A DNA stretch of 64,000 nucleotides from Siniperca chuatsi (lineage: Eukaryota; Chordata; Actinopteri; Centrarchiformes; Sinipercidae), in contig NC_058052.1 of NCBI RefSeq assembly GCF_020085105.1, forward strand, positions 20,455,733 to 20,519,732, given 5' to 3'. Below are positions 35,740-48,574 of this stretch, piece by piece. Made by a program: the position numbers and the translations under genes. Each line of letters starts with the position of its first letter. Positions within the stretch are counted from its first letter, which is position 1. The notes under the pieces are model-generated. The model made no database searches. It saw only the letters and a list, made by a program, of their open reading frames with translations, and was not told the origin of the DNA.

Positions 35740-36300
35740 TGCTGCAGGGCCGGTGCCTGAGGGCAGCAATTGAAAATAAATTTCAGTTGAATAAGGGGCA
35801 GCGGCCGCATCAGCTGAGCTGCTGCTAGAACAAAAGCAGTTGAGGGGATAAGTTATTGACCGGGCTGACAGCCTGAACGAGGCTGATTATAACTGCCTGG
35901 TCGTGCTCTGTGTGTCATAGAGTCAGTGAAGCAGGTGCAGAGGCCATTCCCTCTCTGTGTCTACCTCTCTCTACCTCTCTCTCTCTCTCTTTCTGCCCTC
36001 AGGGAAGCCCCGGGGCCCTCTGCCCTCCTGTCCTCAGCTGATTCCATAGACTAATGTTTAACCCATACTGCCAAAACAGAAAGCATATTTCCATCATAAG
36101 AGCGCTTTGCCATCGCCATTAGCAACTGAGCTCATTTGCATGTTAATTGTGCAGTTAGAGAGGTGGTGTTGACACTTCCCTTTGTCCATGCAGGGTCGCG
36201 GGAAGTGAGAGGATGGGGCTGCAGAATGACGTCCATGTGCATTATTGTTTCAGGCTGGTTGTATCATCTGTTATTATGGGACTTTGAAACACAATGGAAA
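35740..36300. promoter_or_regulatory. Possible regulatory block with octamer site
   Basis: Complex unique sequence contains ATTTGCAT (36134-36141) followed at once by GTTAATTG, and 'tgcagttagagagg'. A CT-rich tract occurs near 35960-35990. No open frame was seen. Confidence 0.3.
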
Positions 36301-36799
36301 ATAGATTAAGTTAATTAAATAAGGTGCTATTCATACCGTAAGATTTAAATAAAGCTCCAATCTGTAACATTTGTAATATAAAACATTATGAAACCAGATA
36401 TTCATTTTCATTTTCATTCATTCAGTTAGTCATTTTTCAGACATTAATTTAATTTAATTTAATATTTGAAAAATACAGAAGATGCTGGAAAATAACTAAG
36501 TACATTTACTCAAGCACTGTACTTAAGTACAAATATGAGGTAATTTAGTTTACTATACATTATACTTCTACTCCATTACATTTCATATTGTACTTTTTAT
36601 TCAGCTACATCCATCTGATTAAATATACAGTACAATATACAAGTACAAGTATCGCAAAATTATACTTAAGGCTAAATGTACTTAGTTATAGTCCATCTCT
36701 GCCTAACAGTATATAAAACAGTTAAAATCACCTCTCCCCCTCGACCAGCTGCAACTGCTTACATGTTATTGCATCAGTAATTATAATAATTCAATAATT

Positions 36800-37128
36800 T
36801 GATTAGTGCAATGATTTGTTGATAATTCGATTGGTCGATTGACAGAAGATTAATCAACAGCAATTTTCATAAAAATGTCATACATTCACTTGTTCCAGCT
36901 TCTCAAATGTGAGTATTTGGTGCTTTTTGAAAAATTTTATATGACTGTAAATTGAATATATTTGGGTTTTGAACTGTTCAAACAAAACAAGTAATTTGAA
37001 CACCTCACCTTGGGCTCTGGTCAATTTTATGCTATTTTCTAACATTTTATATACTAAAAGATTAATCAATAATTTAAATAAATCACAGATTCATCATATA
37101 GAGAATAATCATTAGTTGTGGCCCTAAA
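36800..37128. mobile_element. ATTAATCG-type element nested in the hAT MITE
   Basis: It runs from 'ttagtgcaatgatttgttga' to 'cattagttgtggccctaa', end types shared with the 56.1-kb copy ('attgcagcccta'). The hAT MITE resumes directly after it. Confidence 0.6.
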
Positions 37129-37284
37129 TATCATATTTACAATAATGTAATGCATGATGAGTACTTTTACTTTTGATACTTAGTATAATTTGCTAATAAT
37201 AATTTATGTAAGTGACATTTTGAATGCAGGACTTTTACTTGTAATGAAATATTTTTACATTGTGGTATTATTACTTTTACTTAA

Positions 37285-37666
37285 AGGTCCAGTATGTAGG
37301 ATTTTGTGGCATCTAGCATTGAAATTGCAGTTTGCAACCATCTGAATACCGCTCACATCATCCTCCTGTTCCAAGTGTGTAGGAGAAACTACGGTGGCCG
37401 CGAAACTCGTGAAAAACGCGAAAGACCCTGTCTAGAGCCAGTGTTTGGTTTGTTCGTTCCGGGCTACTGTAGAAACATGGTGGTGCAACATGGCGACCTT
37501 CGTGGAAGAGGACCAGCTCCTTCTGCAGATATGAACAGCTTGTTCTAAGGTAATGAAAACACAACGATTCTTATTTTCAGGTGATTATACACTAATGAAA
37601 ACATACTTATAAATATTTTATTCTATTTCTGCCAATAGCTCCTCCTCAATGTTACACACTGCTCCT
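37285..37666 (+). mobile_element. TTAA-flanked MITE nested in the hAT MITE
   Basis: The 382-bp element starts AGGTCCAGTATGTAGG and ends ACACACTGCTCCT (inverted ends), between TTAA at 37281-37284 and TTAA at 37667-37670. Removing it plus one TTAA restores 'cttttacTTAAgtaaaa', the uninterrupted sequence in the 13.2-kb copy. The open frame at 37306-37548 lies inside it and is not a gene. Confidence 0.9.
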
Positions 37667-37696
37667 TTAAGTAAAATATCTGAGTTCTTCCACCAG

Positions 37697-39700
37697 TAAA
37701 TTACCATGTGAGCATGATCGTTGTCAATATTATTAATTATGGGCCTGTAAAATAAAAAATATATAACACATAGACCTTCCTGACAAAATGGGCATGCTGG
37801 GTTTACACAGCATGCAAAATATGCACAAGAAGACGAACTTGTGCACACACAAGTACACACATTTACACTTTAATTTGTCCACACACTAGCCAGTTTTGGT
37901 GTGAATTTTGTGTAATAAATACAGATTCAGCCAGACAGAAAGTGCCTGCGTGTGTGTGTGTGTGTGTGTGTCAGCAGTAATATCCTCCTACAGTGACTGA
38001 CAGATGGCGTTCAGTGTTTGGCCGTAAATGTGCTCTCTGAGTGTTTGTCTGTGTGCCAGTCGCCTGTAGTTTGGAGACTCCCCGTGAGAGTCTAACTGTC
38101 CTGACACTGCTCAAAACCAACTGTCCTTGATTGTCAACCATGGATGAACCGCTGCGTATGTGTGTGTGTATATATGTATGTGTGGGTGGGTGTGTATGCG
38201 GTGGCCTTCTGGAAAGAGCGGAGCAGGCCAGGGGAGCAGATGTTAATGGGAGAGATATATCTATCTAAATCTCTGGCCACCACATGCTTCAAATCTGCCC
38301 GGAGGAACGAGTCTCTCAGCAAGATGACATGGGGAATGCAGAGCAGGAGAACTTTTTTTTCTTAAATATAGGCGACGGAGAGAAGCAAATATTGTGTGTG
38401 TGTGTGTGTGTGTGTGTGTGCCAGCTCCGGGCCTGGCACAGTGCTGGGTGACAGTCCCCTCTCAGCAGGGAGAGTTGGGCGACAAAGTGAAACATGGTCG
38501 TGAGGAGAGCGAGCCACGACTGAAGCCAAGAACAGACAACACAAATAGAGAGATCAGACCACCTCTTTGTACGGTCCAGTCCAAAATGAAATAAAAATGT
38601 GTTTGATAATGTTCCTTCATTGACAGCAAAATGAAAACAGGGGATAAAAAAGTTCTGAAATGAAGGGAGTTTGAATGTGGACCAAGTTGTTTTGGCTTTG
38701 AAGGCAACATGACGTCCTTCTGTGGTTGATACAGTAAATGTTTTCAGTGGTTGATGGTCATTAAAGCAGACAAATCTCACTTTGCCTTTGCCTGCCATGA
38801 AATTATTTACATTGTGAACACTTTCAAACAATCTGTGACTTTCTAGGCAAGTGAATTTATTCACTGAGATTTTACGTAAGCCATGATACATGGAGAAGTG
38901 TCTTAATACACAAAAACAATAGATAAGGTGGAGAAGAGTCCGTTATTTTCTATATCACGACATCTCAGAGTGTATTATCAGACTTATACCAAAGGCAAAA
39001 AGGAAAGCTGTGTTCAAATCATCGTCCATTTTTTAAAGTTTGTTTGTAGTCAGTTCTGCCAGTGAGAGTTTGGATAAATCCGCTTAATTACAACTGGGGT
39101 CCTTCTTTTTGTAGCTTTCCCCATCATTTGTATTGGTTTTAATAATATTGTACTCACAAAGTTAATTGCTGAGATCTGGAAATGAGTATGACAGGGCAAG
39201 CAGGCTGTAAACATACCTGCAGTTTAGCCAGATTATATACCCTAAATCACTTTATTTGGAGGTAAAACTGAAAGTGAGTGCTCCTATAATGCCAGTAATC
39301 CCCCACTGCATAGAAAATCTGTGAGTACATGCAGGTCAAAGTTGAACCCAGTTTGTAAACTGTGATGGATGTTTACAACGGACAGTGTCGATCATAATTT
39401 TATGAAATTATAATTTGTTTCCTCCTCTAAATAAGTTTGGCTAACCTGTTTGTAATCTGTCTGATCGGCCCTCACAATAACTGGAAACAGCTAGCAAGAT
39501 GTTTCAGAATTTCTGTTTCATAAAGAAACTTATCCAGACTAGCTTGGTCCTGGTCAAGCTAGTTTTCAGGCTTAGCTTTGCCTCAGGCTCAACCAGTGTT
39601 TCAATCAGTCTGCTGGACTGAAACAGTGTTTTCTCTAAAGTTCCTCCCCAACAGTCACTCTCATACTGCTGCTCTGCGAACATGCACTTTTTACATAGTT
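37697..39700. other. Unannotated DNA with short microsatellites
   Basis: (GT)n tracts lie near 37950-37971 and 38393-38420. The 191-codon minus-strand frame at 38316-38891 is partly microsatellite-coded and not protein-like. Confidence 0.35.
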
Positions 39701-39779
39701 CAGATCTGAGCTAACGTTAATAAACTTTGACCCAAGGTTGTAGCCTCACGGTCGTAGCATTTCCAACTTTTTCTTCTCT

Positions 39780-39990
39780 CTTAAAACGTCACTTAAATAA
39801 AATAACAGAAAATCGATCTTCTCATGTCTGTATGATGAATATGAAGCAGCCAGGAGACGTTAAGCTTAGCATCCAAAGGTGGATTTTGTTACCGTTGGAC
39901 AGAGCCAAGCTAGCTGCTTTCCCCTGCTTCCAGTCTTCATGCTAAACTAGGCTAACTAACTGCTGGCTCTAGCTAGCTTCTATATTATTC
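39780..39990. mobile_element. Fragment of the TTAA/foldback MITE family
   Basis: 'ggacagagccaagctagctg' and 'ccagtcttcatgctaaacta' repeat the interior of the element at 168-354. The ends are lost. Confidence 0.6.
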
Positions 39991-42641
39991 TATATTATCA
40001 CATTTGTACCAGAACTGAAAAGACAGGCTGTGTTCAAATCATTATCCATTTTTTATTTGTAGTCAGTGTCGCCTATTGTTTAGGTCGGTTTCACCAGTGA
40101 GAGTTAACTGGCAAAGTAATGGAAGCAGTGTTGTTGCTATGGTTACCTGCAGTTTAGACACCTGCCAGCCAATCAAAAAGTCTGAAATTTTCTGTGGCCA
40201 TGGTACGAATACAGTTTAAATGAATCAAAGCAAGGTATTTATTGTGAAACTAAAACCGACGATTTTCACATTTCAGCATAAAAACATCCAAACGTTATTA
40301 CTTTGACTATTAAATGGTCTCGCAAAAACAAAATATTGTACTTAAAGAGAATGACTGGCTGTATGCAATCATATTTGGACTGCAGTGACCCCCTTCTTCT
40401 TTCTTTCTTTTTTTAGCTTTTCTTTCTTTTGTAACTTAACTAAAAAAAGAGGGATTCAAACAGGCCTTTGAGATTTGTACTAACATCTCTGTTGGCAGCA
40501 GTGTAAAAACATTACACCCCTCCGACTGGAGGTACGTGGCTTGGCATTAGCCCACATTTACACCCTACAGCAAGTCTAACCTTCCTGTCTATCATGCATC
40601 ACTTGGCAGCAGAAGTAACATATAGATTACACTCTCCACTCTCGCTCACTCTGTCCAGATGTTACTTCCCTTCCACCTGCCAGCTGACCTGATAAAAGTA
40701 TATCTGAAAAGGCCTTCAACAAAGAAACTCAATCACCTTTAAGGTTTCTCTGAGGATTTCAAACCTTTTCATTACATTTCCTCAGGTCTCTGAGTATGTG
40801 ATTTGGCAGTGCTGTTAACCCAGGCGTTAGCCTGCTACCTAACCCTCTCTGTGAGCTGGCAGTGATGTTAAAGCAGATAGCCTCCTCCCTCTGGCCTGGA
40901 TTCAACTGGCACGTTCGGACCTCATTGATGGTGCTGCCAGGCGGACTCCATCACAGTTGGTGATTTTGATCAATATCAACGTTAACAACACCCAGACAGC
41001 TTGTTGGAGAACAAACAAACATGTAAATAATGCGTCAACACGTTCTGACGTTCTGGACGGGGTGGTTATTGGTGGAGAGGTCAAAGACAGACACATTTAT
41101 TTCACCTCAGAGATCAATGTGTGTGTAGCTTGAACGTGTGTGTAACATGTAGGCCTTTATTTCCATAATCATTTGATTAAAAATAGTGTCACTTAATGTC
41201 ACTTCATGTTATTGTCTCTCCAAGGTAAACTCACCTTTTAGTAGCCATTGAAATACAAATAAACATAAAAGCCATGAAAATAAACAAGCCAGACCTACAG
41301 AGACCTAACACAAAAACCTGATAACATTTCTGATTTAATTTTCAAGTTTTTAGTTCTTTTTCCAACATTTCTCAGATCATTCAAGGGTCTCTCCACCTTA
41401 ATAGCTAAAGGTTACTGTGAAAAAACCAGGGACAATGATGGAGATGGTCCAGGACTTTATTGTTCTTGAGCTTTATGAAACATTTTGAAACATTCAGTTT
41501 GTTAAGGCTTCATCTTCATGAAAGTGGTGAGGTAGGAACTACTCGTCGGCAAACTAGTCCTATTAGTAGCTAATGAGCTGACCAGGAACATGCTAATGCT
41601 AGTCATAAAAGCTTTCTGAGCTTCTTTCTATGTTCTCTGTACTGTGCCATTTACTCCCCCAGTTTTCAGGGTTGTATATCATTGCATTCAAGAAAGAGTT
41701 ATTGAAGCAAGCTAGCTCGCTAACTGACAGTTAACTTGGTTGCTAACGAGACAATAAGTTCACATAGTTTATTCAAAAGATGTGCCATTGACTCATGTCT
41801 CTTAACTGTCTGCAGACCATTCCTCTTTTGTGGAGCAATTTATGCTTCAACAGAGGAGTTAAATAAAATTGGGTGGTGCAATGTTAGCTAATAAGCTACA
41901 ATAGTTTCCTCCATTTTGGAATCTGGCTCTCCATTCCCTCAAAGGTTAGCACTGAAAAGACAGTTTTGTATTGGTCAGCGACAAAAATTTGCTTGTCAAA
42001 ATTACAATCCAAATCCCCAAAAAACAAAGTTGAACTTAAAAAGAAGAATTTGCACAGATTTACTTCCACTGATGGTGGCAATTACATTGAAATGAATTGA
42101 TTTCACCACATAATATTGCCGTCTTACATGTGATCAGATTTTAAGACTCATTCAAGCTTGCTTTTCTCAATCAGACCTGCTTTTTTGGAGCCAATGTTTA
42201 TGAAACATCATTTGGGTTTCCTTCAATCTGGACTCTACTGTTGGGTTAAGATCTATATTGCATAGTATCTAATAATAACATTTTAACATTTTAATAATAA
42301 TAAGCAAGTTTTTTTGTTGCTGCAGGAAAGTCATTGAGCAGGATCAACCAAAGAACAGCAACCCTGGAGCTGGAAAGGCATCATCAGTGCTACTCAAAGC
42401 AAAGCAAAACCAGAAATTTAGGTTTATCAAAAGCATCTCTGCAAAAAGATCACTGATCACCATGTTGCTGTGAAGACAGCTAGCCCCGGCCAGTCCACAC
42501 CAGCTCCACCTGGCAAGGCTCAGCGGTGTGAACGCGGCACCGGCGAGGAGAGGGAAACACACAGGGAAAGCACAGCTCTAATTATAAACAGGCATTATCA
42601 TGGGTGTGAAACCAGAAGTGACAGCAGCAGTGGGCAGCCAG

Positions 42642-42642
<1 letters not shown>
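39991..42642. other. Unannotated DNA
   Basis: No gene, RNA or clear repeat was recognised across this 2.6-kb stretch. Confidence 0.35.

Positions 42643-42669
<27 letters not shown>
42643..42669 (+). repeat. (CA)n microsatellite
   Basis: Short perfect CA array. Confidence 0.95.
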
Positions 42670-42674
<5 letters not shown>

Positions 42675-42994
42675 ACGTCTGTATGGGCCAGAGTCATCAT
42701 ATGGACAAATCAAAACTGCTCTGGCTCAGTAATGTCTGGCAGATGTTAACGCTTTGTACTTAATGACTCCCTCAAGACCTCACCCAATCAGACAGGACAC
42801 AGTGATAGGTCGGGGGATGTGTGTCTGCTGTGTGCGTGTATGTGTGTGTGCTGCTGTAGGTAGTGGTGTGGTGGAAAAGATGAACTTTAAATTCATACAT
42901 GACATTAAACCTTGTTGAACATCTGTAATATTTGAATCTCATGTGTCTCAGCTTAATCGAAGGTTTCAGATAAACCAAAATTAAAATGTCTGAT

Positions 42995-42996
<2 letters not shown>

Positions 42997-43033
<37 letters not shown>
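42997..43033 (+). repeat. (GT)n microsatellite
   Basis: Perfect GT array, followed by GA-rich sequence to 43080. Confidence 0.95.
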
Positions 43034-43036
<3 letters not shown>

Positions 43037-43936
43037 TGTGTTTGTGTGTGAGAGAGAGACAGAAAGAGAAAGAGAGAGAGGAACCCTTCTGCTATCAGAG
43101 AGTAATTTCATGCTTGACTACTGCATATTTCAAAGAATAACTAGATTTTTATTGCAAATCACAGCAAAGTTCTGTAAAATAAATGATCAAACCAAACAAG
43201 GCAGGACACAAACACATTTACAAATCTACTCTGTGATGATTAAAGCAATGAGTTTGCTTGTTTGGTTGTTTTTTTAGAAAAACATTAGTTTTCTGTTGTT
43301 TCTTGTAGATAATTTTGGATTCAACTCTTCACATCTCCCCAAACTAATCTGAAGTTTCATTATTATTTTTTTGCAGTATGTTGTTTGTTTGTTTTTTCTT
43401 CTTTTGGATTGTCGCTTTATAGTATAGTGGATATGGTCCTTTCTTCTTAAAGGAGAAGAAAGGACCATATGGTTATGGAAGAGGTTTTTATTTTATTTTT
43501 TCCATTCTAAATGATAAGGATAATAATGATTTTTGCTATTATGTTGATGTTGTTGTTAGGTTACTATTTTTACTAATATCTTACAGGGTTGGCTGTTGAA
43601 ATGAAATAAAATTCCTGATTGTATTTTTATTTCTTTATTTCCTTATTTCTTCTTGACTCAGTCAGGAGTGCCTTTTTCTGTTGTAAATGGAAAAAATAAA
43701 AAATAATATGGTAATGAAAATCAAGAGAGATATATTTTGTTTCTTACCCCTCAGAACAGTGTATATATTTTCATGTGTGGTGCACACGATTGCACTATGT
43801 GTCTTGAGATTGTGGTGTGACTTGAAATTTTATATTGTGGCTCCAGTTCTGTCATTATCCTGACAACATTCAAACAATGCCAACAGGGCTGCATGTCCCT
43901 GCATAAAAATCTTTTCGGTGATGGCCTTTTTACGAG

Positions 43937-44051
43937 CTTCTGGCGAAGGTCCTGACGATTAATGAGGCCAAAAGTAGGCCGTCAGATGAGGTTGTACAGT
44001 TGACGTTGCTCCACTCATTTCTGGTGCCTCACTTGGGTGCCAAGCTACCAG
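43937..44051 (+). other. Isolated exon-like block with consensus donor
   Basis: An open frame with no stop from 43922 to 44051 reads ELLAKVLTINEAKSRPSD and then QLTLLHSFLVPHLGAKLP. It ends at CAG|GTAAGT. A possible acceptor is the AG at 43936, but its pyrimidine tract is short. It has protein-like composition, no partner exon and no recognised family; it may be an orphan exon or a transposon-gene remnant. Confidence 0.25.
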
Positions 44052-44059
44052 GTAAGTCC

Positions 44060-46860
44060 TCAGATTAGTTGTTGTTGTAGAGTAAGGCAGCTGTTTTTTG
44101 TCTTTTTTGCCACATTTGAACAAAATTTTGAATTTTGAATAAAAATTGACAGCCCCAGTACATATAAATATAAAAGCTTTATAGTATAAACGTATCAGTA
44201 AAACCTATTCTTGGTGCACTGTAAGGTGAGTATGAAATTTATGATTAAGTGGTGCATCTTTTTGAAGTTAAAGCCAAATTTCTGTGTGTCTCGAACAATA
44301 TATACATACATTTACAATACAGTCAGAACATGAAGATATGATAAAACACACACACATATACACGCAGCCCTGCTGTGTGAAAAAGAAGTGAAAGAAGTGA
44401 AAGTAGCTTTGTGCAGCAATCTCTCTAGTACACAATGTCATAAAAGCAGCAGTGCTCTGATTTGCTATATTGAAAATGTCAGAAGCAGCAGATGCTGCGC
44501 TAATAGCCACTGGATGCTGCACTGGAATGTAGCAGCTGGTAACCATGACACTAACTACCACCAGGGAGAATGGCCAAGCTATCCACAACCCTGTTGCAGT
44601 CGAGTAGCAGTACACAACACTTCATCACAGTTTCTTGGGACATTGCAGTACATAATCCTCACTTTATACTTAGAGCTGAGCAAAATGGCTTAATGTTTTT
44701 TTTTTAGCAGAGTCCAAGCCAAAGAGAACGTTGGTTTTTGTGGAGAAAACAGGGTTGTTAAAGTATTCAGAGTCAGATTTGTTTAAGAGTACTCGAGTTC
44801 GGTTAGAGATTGTGTTGTTGTGGTGTGTTATGTTAGTACCAGCTAATGTCGTCTTGTGCCGCTAGCCTCAAGCTGAGATAAGGAGCGGGCTACAGAGGTC
44901 TGGCAAGCTCTTTCTAACTCCACACCACCAGATTTTTTTCATTTTCAAGCTTGTAGTCTACAGCCCCAAGTGACATCATCAATTAATCGGTTTTTGTGCA
45001 GCTCCCTCTGGAGCCACAAAAGGCTTTATAGAAATTTTTTCACATACGTAGGAGTGATAACCAAGACCTGTAAACAGACTTTGATGTAAATCAGTGGAGT
45101 TCCCCATTAACTTTTGCTAGATCTATTGCAGAATATGGATTTGAAAATGCACATTTTAAAAAAGTAAAAAGGAGCCTAAAGAGAGAAAATGAAAACACAT
45201 GCAGATAACTGGTAAGTAAATACTATAAACAGTATTGCAAATTTAGTGTAGTTTGCACCAGAACCAGCATGCTAACTTTTCGAAATTTTAATTGTAACTT
45301 CAATTTGTAAAATGTTTCTCTAATACTTATTCACACTATTGTAACAGTGCACTGAGAGGAAAAGCTGCCCTCAGCAAATACACAACACATGAGCACTGTC
45401 GCTTTCTGATACCCCACCAAGAGCTGTCACTCGTCCTCAACCCCACCCCCTGTTTATCCCCACCTTTCTCCGTCTGTCCGTCAAACTGGAAGAGCGCCTT
45501 TCTCCCCCTCCATCTGTTATCATCTCCCCTTCTCCACGAGTGCTGGGGGGTCGGTGGGGGCCGTCCACAGGCTGGTCATCCCGTCAGAGGCCTATTAACA
45601 GTCCCCAGGCTCTCTGCTGGGGCCTACTGGAGAGAAATCCATATCAATACCTGTATGTTATGCCTCCCACCGCTAGACACAGCCAGGCTGCCTGCCTGGT
45701 ACAGACAGCACTGCATGGGCCTCCTGTCGAGACAGAGAGAGGATGGGGTTTCAATGCAAGTGTGGCACTTGAGTGCGGACCTCCTATCAGTCCTCCTGTT
45801 GCATTGATGGAACTAAGTAGACAATGCAGAGTCTGAAAGGGCACACTTCCTAGTCCTGTTGGTGTCTTTAATACCATCAGTTGTCTCTTTGGATCACATC
45901 TGGCCTGCAGAGTATACTGCATGCCGCTTCCTCCAATAAGCTGTGAGAAAGGAGGCCACAGAGGTAAAGAGAAAGTGGGTGAAAGCAAAGAAAGACATGG
46001 AAACAAACTATGACGTTGTTGAGTTTGTAAAATGTGCAGTGATTCACAATGGAAATTGCAGATTGTGGCAAATGAAATTCTGGTTAATTGATACAGAAAA
46101 GGTCTAATTTTATTGCTTTTGCCACCAGTGTTTGGCCATTTTCTATCTCTCTCCATCTATTCAGCTTTTCCTTTAGTTAATTTTGCTGTCATCCTGATAA
46201 ATGTCATGTTCCAGAGTCAGACATGCAGCAGACAGATGCAGCTGACATTAACTTTGTTTTAAAATTTTAACAACTGGGTAAACTCCATCTACTGATGAAG
46301 AACATGTGATATGACTGAAAGCTCTTATATCTTTATTATTAGTGTAATAATGAAAATATAATAATGACACATTCCTTTGAGTGCTTCAACTTGACCTGTA
46401 ACTCTCATGCAAAATTTCAGAAGAAAATAATTTACATTTTAGAACATTTTAGCCTGTTAACACCTGCAATTTTCAACAAAAGCAAGCACATTTAATTTCC
46501 AACTGATAATGTTGCATTTTCTATTTTTCATAGATAGTTGCTGATAGTATTAAAAGGGAAACCATGATGTGGAAAAGGTTCTGACGAACGCTTTCGCCCA
46601 GTTTCTCCTGGAGGAACCTGGTTCTACTTTGTGCCATAAAGCAGTGAAAGAAAGGAGAAATAAACCAGAAAAAAAACCTGTTAGCAGTTATCAACCACAC
46701 AATGATATTGCTTTTTTAATTTTGTAAAATTAAAGTTACTTTAATTAATAATTATAGTGCCTTTGTTATGACATAAAAATCACTACCAATCACATGCATC
46801 CAAATCTAGCCAACCGGACCAATCAGAGCCTTTCTTCCATCTAATCCGTCATATCAGTAG
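44060..46860. other. Unannotated DNA
   Basis: No gene was recognised. The open frames at 45540-46156 on both strands are not protein-like. The G/C-rich block at about 45540-45640 is unique sequence. Confidence 0.35.
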
Positions 46861-46869
46861 GAAGTTTAA

Positions 46870-47240
46870 CACAAACATGTCGTGTGTGTCCATCTGTCTT
46901 GATGTTAGCAGAGAATAGAGGTCTGTTTCCTCATTAGCAGCTTATTAACAGTCCTGGCCCAGCAGAGAGCACTCTCCCCGGAGGACAGGGCCCCAGGAGG
47001 AGGGCATTCGAATGGCAGAGAGTGCTTTGTTTCTGGGTCTAGCCTCCCAGACCGGCCCCCTGTCCGGACCTACCCAGGGGACGCTGTGTTATGCATGGAG
47101 AGGATAAGGAGAGCCAGAGGAGAGGGATGGAGAGAGGAGGAGAAGGAAGGATGGAGAGGGGAGGAGATAGAGAAGGAGAGTTGACTGGAGGTCATCCATC
47201 AAACCTGCTCTCAATTTTCCCACCTCCTGCGGAGACACAG
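46870..47240. promoter_or_regulatory. Possible conserved non-coding block
   Basis: A G/C-richer unique stretch ('ggccccctgtccggacctac', 'ttcgaatggcag') stands out from A/T-rich flanks and lacks an open frame. Regulatory function is a guess from composition and position. Confidence 0.2.
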
Positions 47241-48570
47241 AGAGAAGGAAAGAGATAGATTAAATACTTCCGGTATACAACCAGACCCAAACTATTTTTT
47301 CTTAAATTTTAATTGTTTTTTTCTAAGAAATCAGCATATATCTCCTTGGTGTTTGTATGAAACTTGTGTACTTATTCGGCCAAATTGTAATTACCAAAAA
47401 GAAGAAATGTAAGTTTTATTTGGTAGTGCTCCCAACATTATGTTCTCCAGGGGTCGTGAATTTGTGGTTCTGACTCAGTACTGTAATTTGATTGGTCCAA
47501 TATCTATGTAGGCGGGCACTTAAAATAGTTTAGTTTCACCTTGACCACTCCGTACATTACTCTGTGACTCCTTACGTTAGTTACTCTTTGTCATGAGTGC
47601 TGAAGTTACCTGTAGCTGTGAGCCACTTCCATGGGAAACACCCACCCGCAAAGAGGCCCGAAGCCTGACACTGTTTACACAAATACCTCCAAAAACGATT
47701 TTATCCTCTTTTGATAAATGAAAATCTTGCACAATAGTTGAAATACCATTTTAGTTTATATTTCCTTACACAAAAGGGAGGATAATTTAGATTTTAGTTC
47801 AACTAAGAATTTAATAAATTTGTTCTCATGCCATTTTCCCTGTTGAACCACCCCAATAGCTGCAACGCCACTTTTATGAGAGAAGGAAGCACTTCTCTGA
47901 GCTGCTATTTGTCCCCAGATTTGAATAACACATCTGTTCAGTGTGTGTTTGTGCCAGCAAAGACGTGTTGACCTCAGACCAGAGCCTGCAGGTCTCATGG
48001 TATTTGTTCGGTTTGTGTTGGCAATCAGGAAAACAGAGTTCAGGTCTCTGTTGATCACACCCATGCAGTGTCCATCTGTCCAGCGTGTGATGTGTACTAG
48101 CCTACATGTAAGAACACTGATGAATACATACAGTATGACAATAGACACACACAAAAGCACACAGAAGCACATATGTTCATGCAGATACACATAAACATAT
48201 TCTTACACAAGTTTAGAAACACACATGGCCAGCTTCCCATTTTAACAAGGACAACACCATATTCCACTAGTTAACCGTCTAATTGTACAGTCGTCCTCGT
48301 ATTTACAGTATTGTAGAAGTGAAAGGCAGTTCCTCACAATGCTTTACTGGGCTCTGTAAGGCAGCTGGTTAGCAGAGGGTCTGAGTAGGAGGAGGGAACT
48401 TGGAACAGCTGTTGGAATGAATGTGAGTAGTTAAACACAAGTCCTCCAGAGGCTCGATGCTTGGAAATTATCACCTGAAGCTTTATATTCCTGCACGATG
48501 AAGAAAATAAGGTGAAAATGAGAGATGTGTGAGTAAAAGATGGCACAATATAGTTTCTAAAACAGCAAGT
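47241..48570. other. Unannotated DNA
   Basis: No gene or clear repeat was recognised. Confidence 0.35.
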
Positions 48571-48574
48571 CCTC

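Larger units (their letters stand above)
36480..37696 (+). mobile_element. hAT-like MITE carrying two nested insertions
   Basis: The left arm (36480-36790: tggaaaataactaagtacat...) and right-arm pieces (37130-37284 and 37671-37696, ending ttcttccaccag) are colinear with the 13.2-kb copy. They are interrupted by an ATTAATC-type element (about 36800-37128) and a TTAA MITE (37285-37666). Confidence 0.8.

Noticed and set aside
37306..37548. 80-codon frame MASSIEIAVCNHLN...
   Set aside because: It lies wholly within the TTAA-flanked MITE, whose sequence is a high-copy non-coding fish repeat.
38316..38891. 191-codon minus-strand frame
   Set aside because: Part is the CA microsatellite and the rest lacks domain-like composition, splice context or recognisable family.
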